Shown here: one piece after another, positions 1 through 8,873 of the stretch | Layout: each line of letters starts with the position of its first letter | How positions within the stretch are numbered: the stretch's first letter is position 1 | NCBI RefSeq assembly: GCF_041154485.1 | Contig: NZ_AP028669.1 | Coordinates: forward strand, 4,650,001 to 4,714,000 | Length of the DNA stretch: 64,000 nt | DNA from: Variovorax sp. V93 | GTDB taxonomy: Bacteria; Pseudomonadota; Gammaproteobacteria; Burkholderiales; Burkholderiaceae_C | Reading direction: 5' to 3' | Notes under the pieces: generated by a model | Seen by the model: the letters and a program-made list of their open reading frames with translations, nothing else | The model's database searches: none | Told to the model about the DNA's origin: nothing | Translations under genes and position numbers: made by a program

Positions 1-1
1 G

Positions 2-610
2 TGCACGCAGCACGGCGCGCTGCTGGTGTTCGACGAAGTGATGACCGGCTTTCGCGTCGGCCTGCACGGCGCGCAGGGCGTGCTGGGCATCACGCCCGAC
101 CTCACCGTGCTCGGCAAGGTCATCGGCGGCGGCATGCCGCTGGCGGCCTTCGGCGGCCCGCGCGCCATCATGGAGCAGCTGGCGCCGCTCGGCCCGGTCT
201 ACCAGGCCGGCACGCTGTCGGGCAACCCGGTGGCCACGGCCTGCGGCCTTGCGACGCTGAAGGAAATTGCGCGCCCCGGCTTCTACGAGGCGCTGGGCAA
301 GAAGACGCGCTCGCTGGTCGAGGGCCTCAAGGCCGCCGCCGCGGCCGAAGGGCTGCCCTTCAACGCCGACAGCGAAGGCGGCATGTTCGGCTTCTTCCTG
401 ATGAACGAGCTGCCGCAGAACTACGCCACCGTGATGACCACCGACAACGCGAAGTTCAACGCGCTGTTCCACGGCCTGCTCGACCGCGGCGTGTACATCG
501 CGCCGGCACTCTACGAGGCCGGCTTCGTGAGCGCCGCGCACGGCGAGGAAGACATTGCCGCCACCATCGAAGCTGCGCGGCAGGTTTTCAGGACGATCCC
601 ATCTCCCTGA
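2..610 (+). CDS. hemL: Glutamate-1-semialdehyde 2,1-aminomutase, 3' part
   Basis: This PLP enzyme converts glutamate-1-semialdehyde to 5-aminolevulinate for heme and other tetrapyrroles in the cytoplasm. Only the last 202 codons are inside the window, so the left end is the first in-frame base and not a start codon. The fragment opens with the cofactor-ring Asp motif FDEVMTGFR and carries the Schiff-base lysine in [10 protein letters not shown] (codon at 116-118), followed by GTLSGNP. The C-terminus looks intact; full family members have about 430 residues. A generic class-III aminotransferase is the alternative, but the [13 protein letters not shown] stretch is typical of HemL. purH converges from the other side across a short hairpin. 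Confidence 0.93.
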   Translation, partial: CTQHGALLVFDEVMTGFRVGLHGAQGVLGITPDLTVLGKVIGGGMPLAAFGGPRAIMEQLAPLGPVYQAGTLSGNPVATACGLATLKEIARPGFYEALGKKTRSLVEGLKAAAAAEGLPFNADSEGGMFGFFLMNELPQNYATVMTTDNAKFNALFHGLLDRGVYIAPALYEAGFVSAAHGEEDIAATIEAARQVFRTIPSP

Positions 611-618
611 CCTCCTGC

Positions 619-638
619 GGGGCGCCGAAGGGCGCCCC
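619..638. terminator. GC-rich hairpin between convergent hemL and purH
   Basis: A perfect 8-bp stem (GGGGCGCC / GGCGCCCC) with a GAAG loop lies in the 46-bp gap between the two convergent stop codons. There is no T-run on either side, so it may be a weak or Rho-assisted terminator, or only an RNA 3'-end protector. Confidence 0.45.
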
Positions 639-656
639 TGCCCGAGGGGCAGAGAC

Positions 657-2264
657 TCAGTGCCGGAAGTGGCGCACGCCCGAGAGCACCATGACCACGC
701 CGCGCTCGTCGGCAGCGTCGATCACTTCCTGGTCGCGCATCGAACCGCCCGGCTGGATGACGCTGCTCGCGCCGGCATCGACCACCACGTCGAGCCCGTC
801 GCGGAACGGGAAAAAGGCGTCGCTTGCCACCGCCGTGCCCTTGAGCGACAGGCCCGCGTGCTCGGCCTTGATGCTCGCGATGCGCGCGGAGTCGAGGCGG
901 CTCATCTGGCCGGCGCCCACGCCCATGGTCATGCCGTCGGCGCAGAACACGATCGCGTTGCTCTTGACGTACTTCGCGACCTTCCAGGCGAACAGCAGGT
1001 CTTGCAGCTGCTGCGGCGTGGGCTGCTTCTTGCTGACCACCTTGAGGTCGGCCAGCGCCAGTTCGTGGTTGTCGGCGGTCTGGATCAAGAGGCCCGAGCC
1101 GACGCGCTTGACGTCCATCGCGTTGCGGCCGTTGTCCCAGTCGGTGCTGCCGCCCTTGGGCAGTGCGATCTCGAGCACGCGCACGTTGAGCTTGGCCTTG
1201 GTCGCCTGGAACACTTCGAGCGCCTCGGGCGTGTAGCCCGGCGCCATCAGCACTTCGACGAACTGCTTGGCAATGGCCTGCGCAGTCTCGCCATCGACCG
1301 GGCGGTTGAAGGCGATGATGCCGCCGAAGGCCGAGGTCGGGTCGGTCTTGAAGGCCTTGCCGTAAGCCTCGGCCGCGTCCTTGCCCACGGCCACGCCGCA
1401 GGGGTTGGCGTGCTTGACGATCACGCAGGCGGGCACGTCGAAGCTCTTCACGCATTCCCATGCGGCATCCGCATCGGCGATGTTGTTGTAGCTGAGCTCC
1501 TTGCCCTGCAATTGCTTCGCCGACACGAGCGAACCGGGCGCCGGATGCAGGTCGCGGTAGAACGCGGCCTGCTGGTGCGGGTTCTCGCCGTAGCGCAGGT
1601 CCTGCACCTTCACGAAGCGGCCGTTGCTCTGCGCCGGGAACAGCGAGCGCGTGGGCGAGGGCTGGCCGATGCTGGCGTCGAAGTCGATGGCCGAGAGGTA
1701 GTCACTGATGGCGCCGTCGTAGTCGGCGATGCGGTTGAACGCGGCCACCGAGAACGCGAACCTGGTCTTGTCGCTGAGCTTGCCGCCGGCCTGCAGTTCA
1801 GCCAGCGCCACGGGGTACTGCGAGGCGTCGGTCAGCACGCCGACGTCCTTCCAGTTCTTGGCCGCGCTGCGCACCATGGCCGGGCCGCCGATGTCGATGT
1901 TCTCGATCGCGTCTTCCAGCGTGCAGCCGGCCTTGGCCACCGTGGCTTCGAAGGGATAGAGATTGACCACCAGCAGGTCGATGGTGTCGATGCCGTGTTC
2001 CTTGATGGCCGCGACGTGCGCGGGCAGGTCGCGCCGCGCGAGCAGGCCGCCGTGGATCTTGGGATGTAGCGTCTTCACGCGGCCGTCGAGCATTTCGGGA
2101 AAGCCGGTGTGGTCGGCCACTTCGGTCACGGGCAGGCCGGCATCGGCCAGCAGCTTGGCGGTGCCGCCGGTGGACAGCAGCTTGATGCCCAGCGCATGCA
2201 GCGCCTGCGCGAATTCGAGGATGCCGGTTTTGTCGGAGACGGAGATGAGTGCGGTCTGGGCCAT
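657..2264 (-). CDS. purH: Bifunctional AICAR transformylase / IMP cyclohydrolase
   Basis: PurH performs the last two steps of de novo purine synthesis: formyl transfer from 10-formyl-THF to AICAR, then ring closure to IMP. The 535-residue length is normal. The N-terminal MGS-like cyclohydrolase domain (about residues 1-150) includes [10 protein letters not shown] at 64-73. The transformylase domain carries RYGENPHQ at 224-231 and the catalytic KHANPCG at 284-290. It is the last gene of a dusB-fis-purH run on the minus strand, starting 20 bp after the Fis gene, so co-transcription is likely. Nothing is missing or unusual. Confidence 0.98.
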   Translation of the reverse strand: MAQTALISVSDKTGILEFAQALHALGIKLLSTGGTAKLLADAGLPVTEVADHTGFPEMLDGRVKTLHPKIHGGLLARRDLPAHVAAIKEHGIDTIDLLVVNLYPFEATVAKAGCTLEDAIENIDIGGPAMVRSAAKNWKDVGVLTDASQYPVALAELQAGGKLSDKTRFAFSVAAFNRIADYDGAISDYLSAIDFDASIGQPSPTRSLFPAQSNGRFVKVQDLRYGENPHQQAAFYRDLHPAPGSLVSAKQLQGKELSYNNIADADAAWECVKSFDVPACVIVKHANPCGVAVGKDAAEAYGKAFKTDPTSAFGGIIAFNRPVDGETAQAIAKQFVEVLMAPGYTPEALEVFQATKAKLNVRVLEIALPKGGSTDWDNGRNAMDVKRVGSGLLIQTADNHELALADLKVVSKKQPTPQQLQDLLFAWKVAKYVKSNAIVFCADGMTMGVGAGQMSRLDSARIASIKAEHAGLSLKGTAVASDAFFPFRDGLDVVVDAGASSVIQPGGSMRDQEVIDAADERGVVMVLSGVRHFRH

Positions 2265-2284
2265 GGAATATGCCGTGGAGTTAT

Positions 2285-2521
2285 TTATTTCAGGAGTTTG
2301 TGTTCAACCAGCTTCTTGCGAAGCGTGTTGCGATTCAGGCCCAACCATTGCGCGGCCTTCGACTGGTTGCCCTCGGCGCGCGTCATCACGACGTCGAGCA
2401 GGGGCTTCTCGACCACACGCACGAGCATCTCGTACATGCCGTCGGGTTCGGTGCCGCGCAGATCACGAAAGTAGCTGTCCAGACTGGTGCGCACGCAGTC
2501 CTCGATGTGTTTCTTGCTCAT
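2285..2521 (-). CDS. fis: Fis-family DNA-binding protein
   Basis: This is a 78-residue nucleoid-associated or regulatory protein of the Fis family. The C-terminal helix-turn-helix [20 protein letters not shown] aligns closely with E. coli Fis ([20 protein letters not shown] as recalled). The N-terminus [18 protein letters not shown] is a short dimerisation region. I start at the ATG at 2521; a longer reading frame exists upstream, but it would run through the end of dusB and adds Arg/Pro-rich residues not expected in the family. It lies 19 bp after dusB, reproducing the dusB-fis order of E. coli. Family assignment is strong; whether it fills the global Fis role is inference. Confidence 0.9.
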   Translation of the reverse strand: MSKKHIEDCVRTSLDSYFRDLRGTEPDGMYEMLVRVVEKPLLDVVMTRAEGNQSKAAQWLGLNRNTLRKKLVEHKLLK

Positions 2522-2540
2522 GTTTTTTCTTCTCTTCCTC

Positions 2541-3599
2541 TCAATCGGCGGCGCAGGCCGCCTCCTCTTCACCGGACAGCTCTTCGGCCGCCTGGTGCAC
2601 GGGCATGCGGTCCATGCGGTCCGCCAACCCGTCGAAATAATCGCCGACCGCGCGCAGCTGCGCAGCGGAGTCTTCGATGGTGTTCATCCGCGCGCGGAAG
2701 GCTTCGCCGTCCGGCAGCGTGCGCACATACCAGCCGATGTGCTTGCGCGCGGTTCGCACGCCGCTGAATTCGCCGTAGAGCGCGTAGTGCTCCACCAGGT
2801 GGTCGAGCAGCAGGCGGCGCACTTCGGCGACCAGCGGCGGTGCAAGGTGCGTGCCCGTGGCCAGGAAATGGGAGATCTCGCGGAAGATCCAGGGCCGCCC
2901 CTGCGCGGCGCGGCCGATCATCACCGCATCGGCGCCGGTGGCCGCGAGCACCTCGCGCGCCTTCTCGGGCGAGCGGATGTCGCCGTTGGCCACCACCGGC
3001 ACGCGCACTGCGGCCTTCACGGCGGCAATGGTGTCGTACTCGGCGCTGCCCTTGTAGCCTTGCTCGCGGGTACGCCCGTGCACGGTGAGCATCTGCACGC
3101 CGGCCGATTCGAAATCGCGCGCGAGCTTCACCGCGTTGCGGTGCTCTTCGCTCCAGCCGGTGCGCATCTTGAGCGTGACCGGCACGTTGTGGGGCGCTGC
3201 CGCATCGACCACGGCCTGCACGATTTCAAGCGCCAGCGGCTCGTCGCGCATCAGCGCCGAACCGGCCCACTTGTTGCAGACCTTCTTGGCCGGGCAGCCC
3301 ATGTTGATGTCGATGATCTGCGCGCCGCGCTCGATGTTGTAGACCGCAGCCTCGGCCATCATGGCCGCATCGGTGCCGGCAATCTGCACCGCGATGGGAC
3401 CGGGTTCGCCGTCGTGGTTGGCGCGGCGCGAGGTCTTGAGCGTGTTCCAGAGTTCCTTGCGCGAGGTGACCATCTCGCTGACCGCGTAGCCCGCGCCGAG
3501 TTCGCGGCACAGCATGCGGAACGGCCGGTCCGTCACGCCGGCCATGGGCGCAACGAACAGGCGGTTTTCCAGCGTGTGGGTGCCGATCTGCAAGGTCAT
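2541..3599 (-). CDS. dusB: tRNA-dihydrouridine synthase B
   Basis: DusB is an FMN-dependent TIM-barrel enzyme that reduces uridine to dihydrouridine in the tRNA D-loop. The 352-residue protein shows the N-terminal flavin-binding VAPMAGVTDRPFRML (16-30), the catalytic cysteine in NMGCPAKKV (C102), LKMRTGW, TVHGRTREQ, and the phosphate-binding VMIGRAAQGRPW. The C-terminal helical domain follows. It is the first gene of the minus-strand dusB-fis-purH operon. The ATG at 3599 is the natural start, with the -10-like box at 3645-3650 upstream. Confidence 0.97.
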   Translation of the reverse strand: MTLQIGTHTLENRLFVAPMAGVTDRPFRMLCRELGAGYAVSEMVTSRKELWNTLKTSRRANHDGEPGPIAVQIAGTDAAMMAEAAVYNIERGAQIIDINMGCPAKKVCNKWAGSALMRDEPLALEIVQAVVDAAAPHNVPVTLKMRTGWSEEHRNAVKLARDFESAGVQMLTVHGRTREQGYKGSAEYDTIAAVKAAVRVPVVANGDIRSPEKAREVLAATGADAVMIGRAAQGRPWIFREISHFLATGTHLAPPLVAEVRRLLLDHLVEHYALYGEFSGVRTARKHIGWYVRTLPDGEAFRARMNTIEDSAAQLRAVGDYFDGLADRMDRMPVHQAAEELSGEEEAACAAD

Positions 3600-3644
3600 G
3601 AAGTGGAAAGCGTCGCGAGAGCGGCTGCTGAAAAATGAGGCACG

Positions 3645-3650
3645 ATTGTA
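3645..3650 (-). promoter_or_regulatory. Probable -10 box of the dusB-fis-purH promoter
   Basis: On the minus strand the sequence reads GGCTACAAT, i.e. a TACAAT -10 hexamer 46 bp before the dusB start. No convincing -35 hexamer stands at 16-18 bp, so the call rests on the -10 alone. Confidence 0.35.
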
Positions 3651-3780
3651 GCCACGCGCGATTCCATGCGCTGAAACGATTTGCGCGCGCGGTACACCGC
3701 AAGCACCGGTTGCATCCGGCGTTTTCTCCGACCTGCCGCAGAAGGTTCGCTGCCTATACTGCGTCGACTCATTTCACCTT

Positions 3781-4251
3781 ATGCAAGCCTGGCTCGACGC
3801 ACTCCTGGCGCTCCTTGCGCTTCCGCAATACGGACTCTCCACGCTGTTCATCGCGGCCTTCGTCTCGGCCACGCTGCTGCCGGTGGGCTCGGAGCCCATT
3901 CTTTTCGGCTTGCTCAAGCTCAACCCCGACATGTTCTGGCCGGCGATCCTGGTCGCGACGGTGGGCAACACACTGGGCGGCGCGGTCGACTGGTGGATGG
4001 GCTACGGCGCGCACAAGGTGGCCGACAAATATTCGCACTCGAAACACCATGTGCGGGTCTTGGGCTGGCTGGAGCGGCTCGGGCCCAAGGCCTGCCTGCT
4101 GAGCTGGCTGCCGCTGGTGGGCGATCCGCTGTGCGCGGTGGCGGGCTGGCTCAAGCTGCCGTTCTGGCCATGCCTGGGCTACATGGCCATCGGGAAGTTC
4201 CTGCGCTATGTCTGCATGACGGTCGCGCTGCTCTACGTGTTCCCGTCGTGA
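3781..4251 (+). CDS. YqaA-family (DedA/SNARE-associated type) inner membrane protein
   Basis: A 156-residue membrane protein with four or so hydrophobic segments (around 20-40, 55-75, 100-120, 128-152). The N-terminal half with STLFIAAFVSATLLPVGSEP and the glycine-rich VATVGNTLGGAVDWWMGYGA resembles the YqaA branch of the DedA/VTT superfamily, thought to act in lipid or proton-linked membrane homeostasis. The exact role is unknown. It is monocistronic, divergent from dusB, with a TATACT box at 3755-3760 that may serve as its -10 element and would give a very short leader. Confidence 0.8.
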   Translation: MQAWLDALLALLALPQYGLSTLFIAAFVSATLLPVGSEPILFGLLKLNPDMFWPAILVATVGNTLGGAVDWWMGYGAHKVADKYSHSKHHVRVLGWLERLGPKACLLSWLPLVGDPLCAVAGWLKLPFWPCLGYMAIGKFLRYVCMTVALLYVFPS

Positions 4252-4261
4252 AGCAAACGCT

Positions 4262-4936
4262 TCAGCTCAGGAGGCCGTAGGGGCCGCCGCGTTCGAGCGC
4301 GCGCTGGTAGGCGGGCCGCGCGTGGATGCGCTCCAGGTACGCCATCAGCCTGGGCCGCTTCGCATCGAGGCCGCCGCGCGCCTGCGCGGCTTCGACCGGG
4401 AAACTCATCTGGATGTCGGCACCCGTGAATTCGCTGCCGGCAAACCACTCGCTCTTGCCGAGCTCGGCTTCCATGAAATCCAGGTGGCTTTCAATATTGG
4501 GCGTGACGATGGCCGCCTTGGCCTTGCCGGAGATCATCTTCGCGATCGGCTTCGCGAAGAAGGGCATCCTGCCGTTCTCGATCCTGTCGAACACCAGCTT
4601 GAGCAGCAGCGGCGACATCGCCGAGCCTTCCGCGAAATGCAGCCAGTAGCGATAGCGCACCGCCTCCGGCGTGCCCGCCGCGGGCGCCAAGCGGCCGCTG
4701 CCATGGCGCTCGATCAGCGTTTCGATGACCGCACCCGACTCCGCCAGCACCAGCCCGTCGTCCGTGGTCACCACCGGCGACTTGCCCAGCGGATGCACGG
4801 CCCGCAGCGAAGCGGGCGCCAACATGGTCTGCGGGTCGCGCTGGTAGTGGACGATCTCGTAGGGCAGGCCAAGTTCTTCGAGCAGCCAGAGCACGCGCTG
4901 CGAGCGTGAGTTGTTGAGGTGATGGACGGTGAGCAT
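4262..4936 (-). CDS. Glutathione S-transferase family protein
   Basis: A 224-residue cytosolic GST. The N-terminal thioredoxin-like half has LNNSRSQRVLWLLEELGLPYE and the cis-Pro glutathione-binding region LGKSPVVTTDDGLVLAESGAVIE (around 51-74, with ESGA as the gamma-glutamyl-binding turn). The all-helical C-terminal half ends with LERIHARPAYQRAL, the usual terminal helix. The substrate is not predictable. It ends 11 bp from the convergent YqaA-like gene and starts 12 bp downstream of the ychF stop on the same strand, so it could be read with ychF. Confidence 0.93.
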   Translation of the reverse strand: MLTVHHLNNSRSQRVLWLLEELGLPYEIVHYQRDPQTMLAPASLRAVHPLGKSPVVTTDDGLVLAESGAVIETLIERHGSGRLAPAAGTPEAVRYRYWLHFAEGSAMSPLLLKLVFDRIENGRMPFFAKPIAKMISGKAKAAIVTPNIESHLDFMEAELGKSEWFAGSEFTGADIQMSFPVEAAQARGGLDAKRPRLMAYLERIHARPAYQRALERGGPYGLLS

Positions 4937-4948
4937 ATGCCGTGGGCT

Positions 4949-6040
4949 TTACGAGCTGAACAGGAAGTTCATCACGTCGCCGTCCTTGACCACGTATTCC
5001 TTGCCTTCCGAACGCATCTTGCCCGCGTCCTTCGCGCCCTGCTCGCCCTTGTAGGCGATGTAGTCCTCGAACGAAATGGTCTGGGCGCGGATGTAGCCCT
5101 TTTCGAAGTCGCCGTGGATCACGCCGGCGGCCTGGGGGCCGGTGTCGCCGATGTGGATGGTCCAGGCGCGCACTTCCTTCACGCCGGCGGTGAAGTAGGT
5201 CTGCAGGCCCAGCAGCTTGTAGGCCGCGCGGATCAGGCGATTGAGGCCCGGCTCCTCCTGGCCGATTTCGGCGAGGAACATCTTCTTGTCCTCCTCGTCC
5301 ATCTCGGCGAGTTCGGCTTCGATCTTGGCGCAGATGGCCACCACGGGCGCGCCCTGCTTCGCCGCATATTCGCGCAGGCGGTCGAGGTAGGGGTTGTTCT
5401 CGAAGCCGTCTTCCGCCACGTTGCCGACGAACATCGCGGGCTTGGCGGTGATCAGCGTGAACGACTTGACCAGCGGCTGCTCCTCCTTCGTGAACTCGAG
5501 CGCGCGCACCGGCGTGTTCTCGTTCAGCGCGGCCTGGCAGCGTTCGAGCAGGCCGACCAGCTTCTGCGCATCCTTGTCGCCGGAGCGCGCCACCTTGGTG
5601 TGGCGATGCAGCGCCTTCTCGACGGTGGCGAGGTCGGCCAGGCAGAGTTCGGTCTGGATCACCTCGATGTCGGAGATCGGATCGACCTTGCCGGCCACGT
5701 GGATCACGTTCTCGTCGTCGAAGCAGCGCACCACGTTCACGGTGGCGTCGGTTTCGCGGATGTGCGCGAGGAACTTGTTGCCCAGGCCCTCGCCCGTGCT
5801 GGCGCCGGCCACCAGGCCGGCAATGTCGACGAACTCGACGATCGCGGGCACCACGCGCTCGGGCTTGACGATTTCGCTCAGTTGCGCGAGCCGCGGATCG
5901 GGCACTTCCACCACGCCCACGTTGGGCTCGATGGTGCAGAACGGATAGTTTTCCGCCGCGATGCCGGCCTTGGTCAACGCATTGAAAAGGGTGGATTTAC
6001 CGACGTTGGGCAGGCCGACGATGCCGCATTGCAAACTCAT
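4949..6040 (-). CDS. ychF: Redox-regulated ATPase YchF
   Basis: YchF (human OLA1 family) is an Obg-type P-loop protein that binds ribosomes and hydrolyses ATP rather than GTP. The 363-residue length is standard. Visible are the G1 loop [15 protein letters not shown] near the N-terminus, switch [19 protein letters not shown], and the C-terminal TGS domain ending [20 protein letters not shown] (shown only in part here) followed by [11 protein letters not shown]. It is transcribed divergently from the ribose operon; the 212-bp gap holds that operon's operators. Confidence 0.98.
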   Translation of the reverse strand: MSLQCGIVGLPNVGKSTLFNALTKAGIAAENYPFCTIEPNVGVVEVPDPRLAQLSEIVKPERVVPAIVEFVDIAGLVAGASTGEGLGNKFLAHIRETDATVNVVRCFDDENVIHVAGKVDPISDIEVIQTELCLADLATVEKALHRHTKVARSGDKDAQKLVGLLERCQAALNENTPVRALEFTKEEQPLVKSFTLITAKPAMFVGNVAEDGFENNPYLDRLREYAAKQGAPVVAICAKIEAELAEMDEEDKKMFLAEIGQEEPGLNRLIRAAYKLLGLQTYFTAGVKEVRAWTIHIGDTGPQAAGVIHGDFEKGYIRAQTISFEDYIAYKGEQGAKDAGKMRSEGKEYVVKDGDVMNFLFSS

Positions 6041-6161
6041 GGGGGTCCTCTTGGGTAACCGGGGATTTTAGGCTGTCCAGGTTTTCCCTCGGCCGTGCGT
6101 ACTTCAGGCCGCTTCGCTCGCCCTGGAAGGTGCTCAGAAAAATCAGGGTTAAACCGGATTA

Positions 6162-6185
6162 GCAAACGTTTGCGCAAACGTTTTC
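6162..6185 (+). promoter_or_regulatory. Two abutting LacI/GalR-family operators before rbsB
   Basis: The perfect 12-bp palindrome GCAAACGTTTGC (6162-6173) is followed without a gap by a near-copy GCAAACGTTTTC (6174-6185). The central CG step and A/T-rich flanks are the hallmark of LacI/PurR/RbsR-type operators. The only LacI-family gene in the window is the one inside the operon at 9879-10988, so autoregulation of the ribose operon is the obvious inference. A possible promoter (TTGCGC at 6170-6175, TAACAT at 6192-6197) overlaps the sites, which would give repression by steric block. Confidence 0.8.
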
Positions 6186-6252
6186 GTTGGTTAACATCGG
6201 TGCCCCGGCCACAGACCGGCGAACCGCTCAACCACCTCAGGAGACATCACCC

Positions 6253-7209
6253 ATGAAGTTCACCCGCCGCACGCTGCAAAGCGCAGCCGCCCTGGCGCTG
6301 CTGGGCGCCTTCGCCGCCTCGCCCGCCCTGGCCCAGGACAAGCCCAAGGTCGCGCTGGTCATGAAGTCGCTGGCCAATGAATTCTTCCGCACCATGGAAG
6401 ACGGCGCCAAGGCGCACCAGAAGGCACATGCCTCGGAATACACGCTGGTGGCCAACGGCATCAAGGACGAGACCGACACGGCCGCCCAGATCAAGATGGT
6501 CGAGCAGATGATGGCGCAGAAGATCAATGCGCTGGTCATCGCGCCGGCCGATTCGAAGGCGCTGGTGCCGGTGGTCAAGGCGGCCATCGACCGCGGCATC
6601 CTGGTGGTCAACATCGACAACCAGTTCGACGCCGCCGCGCTCAAGGAAAAGGGCATCCAGGTGCCCTTCGTGGGCCCCGACAACCGCGCCGGCGCCAAGC
6701 TGGTGGGCGACGAGCTTGCCAAGAGCCTGAAGGCCGGCGAGAAGGTCGGCATCATCGAAGGCGTGTCGACCACCTTCAATGCGCAGCAGCGCACCCTCGG
6801 CTACCAGGACGCCATGAAGGCCGCCGGCGCCACGGTGGTGGGCGTGCAGTCGGGCCAGTGGGAGATCGACAAGGGCAACACGGTGGCCGCCGGCATGATG
6901 CGCGAGCACCCCGACCTGAAGGCGCTGCTCGCGGGCAACGACAGCATGGCGCTGGGCGCGGTCGCTGCCGTCAAGGCCGCGGGCAAGACCGGCAAGGTGC
7001 TGGTGGTGGGCTACGACAACATCGGCGCCATCAAGCCGATGCTGAAGGACGGCCGCGTGCTTGCCACCGCCGACCAGTTCGCGGCCAAGCAGGCGGTGTT
7101 CGGCATCGAGACCGCGCTCAAGGCGCTGGCCGAGAAGAAGCCGCAATCGGCCATGCCGGCCGAAGTGAAGACCGACGTGGTGCTGGTCACCAAGTCCTCC
7201 GCGAAGTAA
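6253..7209 (+). CDS. rbsB: Ribose ABC transporter, periplasmic sugar-binding protein
   Basis: This protein captures D-ribose (or a related sugar) in the periplasm and delivers it to the RbsAC channel. It has 318 residues. The start at 6253 (MKFTRRTLQSAAALAL) follows an AGGAG ribosome-binding site and gives a clear Sec signal peptide ending SPALA-QD; the in-frame upstream ATG at 6187 would place 22 extra polar residues before the signal. The mature part is a type-I periplasmic-binding fold with ALVMKSLANEFFRTMEDGA, the ADSKALVPVV and NIDNQFD segments, and GYDNIGAIKPML. Ribose specificity is inferred from rbsK and rbsD in the same operon. Confidence 0.95.
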   Translation: MKFTRRTLQSAAALALLGAFAASPALAQDKPKVALVMKSLANEFFRTMEDGAKAHQKAHASEYTLVANGIKDETDTAAQIKMVEQMMAQKINALVIAPADSKALVPVVKAAIDRGILVVNIDNQFDAAALKEKGIQVPFVGPDNRAGAKLVGDELAKSLKAGEKVGIIEGVSTTFNAQQRTLGYQDAMKAAGATVVGVQSGQWEIDKGNTVAAGMMREHPDLKALLAGNDSMALGAVAAVKAAGKTGKVLVVGYDNIGAIKPMLKDGRVLATADQFAAKQAVFGIETALKALAEKKPQSAMPAEVKTDVVLVTKSSAK

Positions 7210-7232
7210 GCCCAGAAGAAAAAGAGCCGACG

Positions 7233-8873
7233 TTGAACGCAACCGCCGCCGCCATGAACATCGGCCTTGCCGTGCCCGTGCTCTCGCTGAGCGCGCTCGG
7301 CAAGGACTATGCGGCGCCGGTGCTCGACGACGTCTCGCTGGTGCTGAACGCCGGCGAGGTGCTCGCGCTCACGGGCGAGAACGGCGCCGGCAAGAGCACG
7401 CTCTCGAAGATCGTCTGCGGCCTGGTGCAGCCCACGCGCGGGCAGATGCTGCTGGGCGGCGCGGCGTTCCAGCCCGCCTCGCGCCGCGACGCCGAGCGCC
7501 TGGGCGTGCGCATGGTCATGCAGGAGCTGGGGCTGGTCACCACGCTGTCGGTGGCCGAGAACCTGCTGCTCGACCGGCTGCCCAACCAGACCGGCTGGAT
7601 CCGCCGCGGCAAGCTGCACGAGATGGCCGCGCGCCAGCTCGCGAAGATCGGCATGGAACATATCGACCCGGCCACGCCCGTGGCGCGGCTGGGCATCGGC
7701 CAGCAGCAGATGGTCGAGATTGCGCGCAACCTGCAGGACGACACGCGCGTGCTGGTGCTCGACGAGCCCACCGCCATGCTCACGCCGCGCGAGACCTCGC
7801 ACCTGTTCGAGCAGATCGAATTGCTGAAGGCGCGCGGCGTGGCCATCGTCTACGTGTCGCACCGGCTCGAAGAGCTGCAGCGCATTGCCGACCGCGTGGC
7901 GGTGCTGCGCGACGGCCGGCTGGTGGACGTGCGCGCGATGGCCGGCGTGCGCGAAGCCGAGCTGGTGCAGCGCATGGTGGGCCGCGCGGTGCACGAGCAC
8001 GAAGGCCGCGACCGCCGCGTGGCCGGGCCGGTGCTGTTGAGCGCGCGCGGCATCGGCCGGGCCGAGGCCGTGAAGGACGTCGACATCGACCTGCACGCGG
8101 GCGAAGTCATGGGCCTGGCGGGCCTGGTCGGCTCGGGCCGGACCGAACTCGTGCGCCTGCTGTTCGGCGCCGACCGCGCCGACCGCGGCGAAATTCTTCT
8201 CTACGACGGCATCGCCGCCACGCAGCCGGTGCTGCGCGTGCGCAAGGGCTGGCGCTCGCCGATGCAGGCCATCCGCGCCGGCATCGGCCTGGTGACCGAG
8301 GACCGCAAGTCGCAGGGACTGCTGCTTCCGCAGCCGATCCGCGTCAACGCCACGCTGAGCGACCTGGGCGCCATCTCGCACGCCGGCTGGCTGCAGCGCG
8401 CCAAGGAGCGCGGCATTGCCAGGAGGCTGGTGGAGCTGCTGCGCATCCGCTCGCGCAGCATCGAGCAGCCGGTGGCCACCCTGAGCGGCGGCAACCAGCA
8501 GAAGGTGGTGTTCGCGCGCTGGCTGCACCGCGAATGCAAGGTGCTGCTGCTCGACGAGCCCACGCGCGGCGTGGACGTCGGCGCGCGTGCCGACCTGTAC
8601 GCCGAGCTCGACCGCATGACCGACGCCGGCAAGGCGCTCCTGATGGTGTCGAGCGACCTGCGCGAACTCATGGCCATGTGCGACCGCATCGGCGTAATGA
8701 GCGCCGGCCGGCTGGTCGCGGTGTTCGAGCGCGGCCAGTGGAGCGAGCAATCGCTGCTGGCCGCCGCCTTCAGCGATGCGGCAGGCCGCGCCGCCACCGC
8801 AGCAACCCCCACGGCGGGCTCCGCCATTTCCGATTCGAATCCGGGCCAACCGGCCACCGCCGACACACCATGA
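7233..8873 (+). CDS. rbsA: Ribose ABC transporter, duplicated ATP-binding protein
   Basis: The motor subunit has two fused ABC domains. Domain 1 has Walker A GENGAGKST, a signature replaced by LGIGQQQMVEIARNL, and Walker B VLVLDEPTAML. Domain 2 has the degenerate P-loop GLVGSGRTEL usual for this family, the signature TLSGGNQQKVVFARWL and Walker B VLLLDEPTRGVD. I chose the TTG at 7233 (546 residues) because AAAGAG stands about 6 bases before it; the ATG at 7254 (539 residues) has no ribosome-binding site and is the alternative. The stop overlaps the rbsC start by 4 bp (ATGA). Confidence 0.95.
   Translation: MNATAAAMNIGLAVPVLSLSALGKDYAAPVLDDVSLVLNAGEVLALTGENGAGKSTLSKIVCGLVQPTRGQMLLGGAAFQPASRRDAERLGVRMVMQELGLVTTLSVAENLLLDRLPNQTGWIRRGKLHEMAARQLAKIGMEHIDPATPVARLGIGQQQMVEIARNLQDDTRVLVLDEPTAMLTPRETSHLFEQIELLKARGVAIVYVSHRLEELQRIADRVAVLRDGRLVDVRAMAGVREAELVQRMVGRAVHEHEGRDRRVAGPVLLSARGIGRAEAVKDVDIDLHAGEVMGLAGLVGSGRTELVRLLFGADRADRGEILLYDGIAATQPVLRVRKGWRSPMQAIRAGIGLVTEDRKSQGLLLPQPIRVNATLSDLGAISHAGWLQRAKERGIARRLVELLRIRSRSIEQPVATLSGGNQQKVVFARWLHRECKVLLLDEPTRGVDVGARADLYAELDRMTDAGKALLMVSSDLRELMAMCDRIGVMSAGRLVAVFERGQWSEQSLLAAAFSDAAGRAATAATPTAGSAISDSNPGQPATADTP

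Noticed and set aside
4919..6058. A 379-codon plus-strand frame over ychF
   Set aside because: Antisense shadow of ychF, without ribosome-binding site or domain.
6187..6252. Upstream ATG start for rbsB
   Set aside because: It would add 22 polar residues before the signal peptide and lies within the operator-promoter zone; the ATG at 6253 has an AGGAG.
7011..8849. A 612-codon open frame on the minus strand opposite rbsA
   Set aside because: It is the mirror of a well-conserved ABC gene in GC-rich DNA, with His/Gln/Arg-rich low-complexity translation and no domain.
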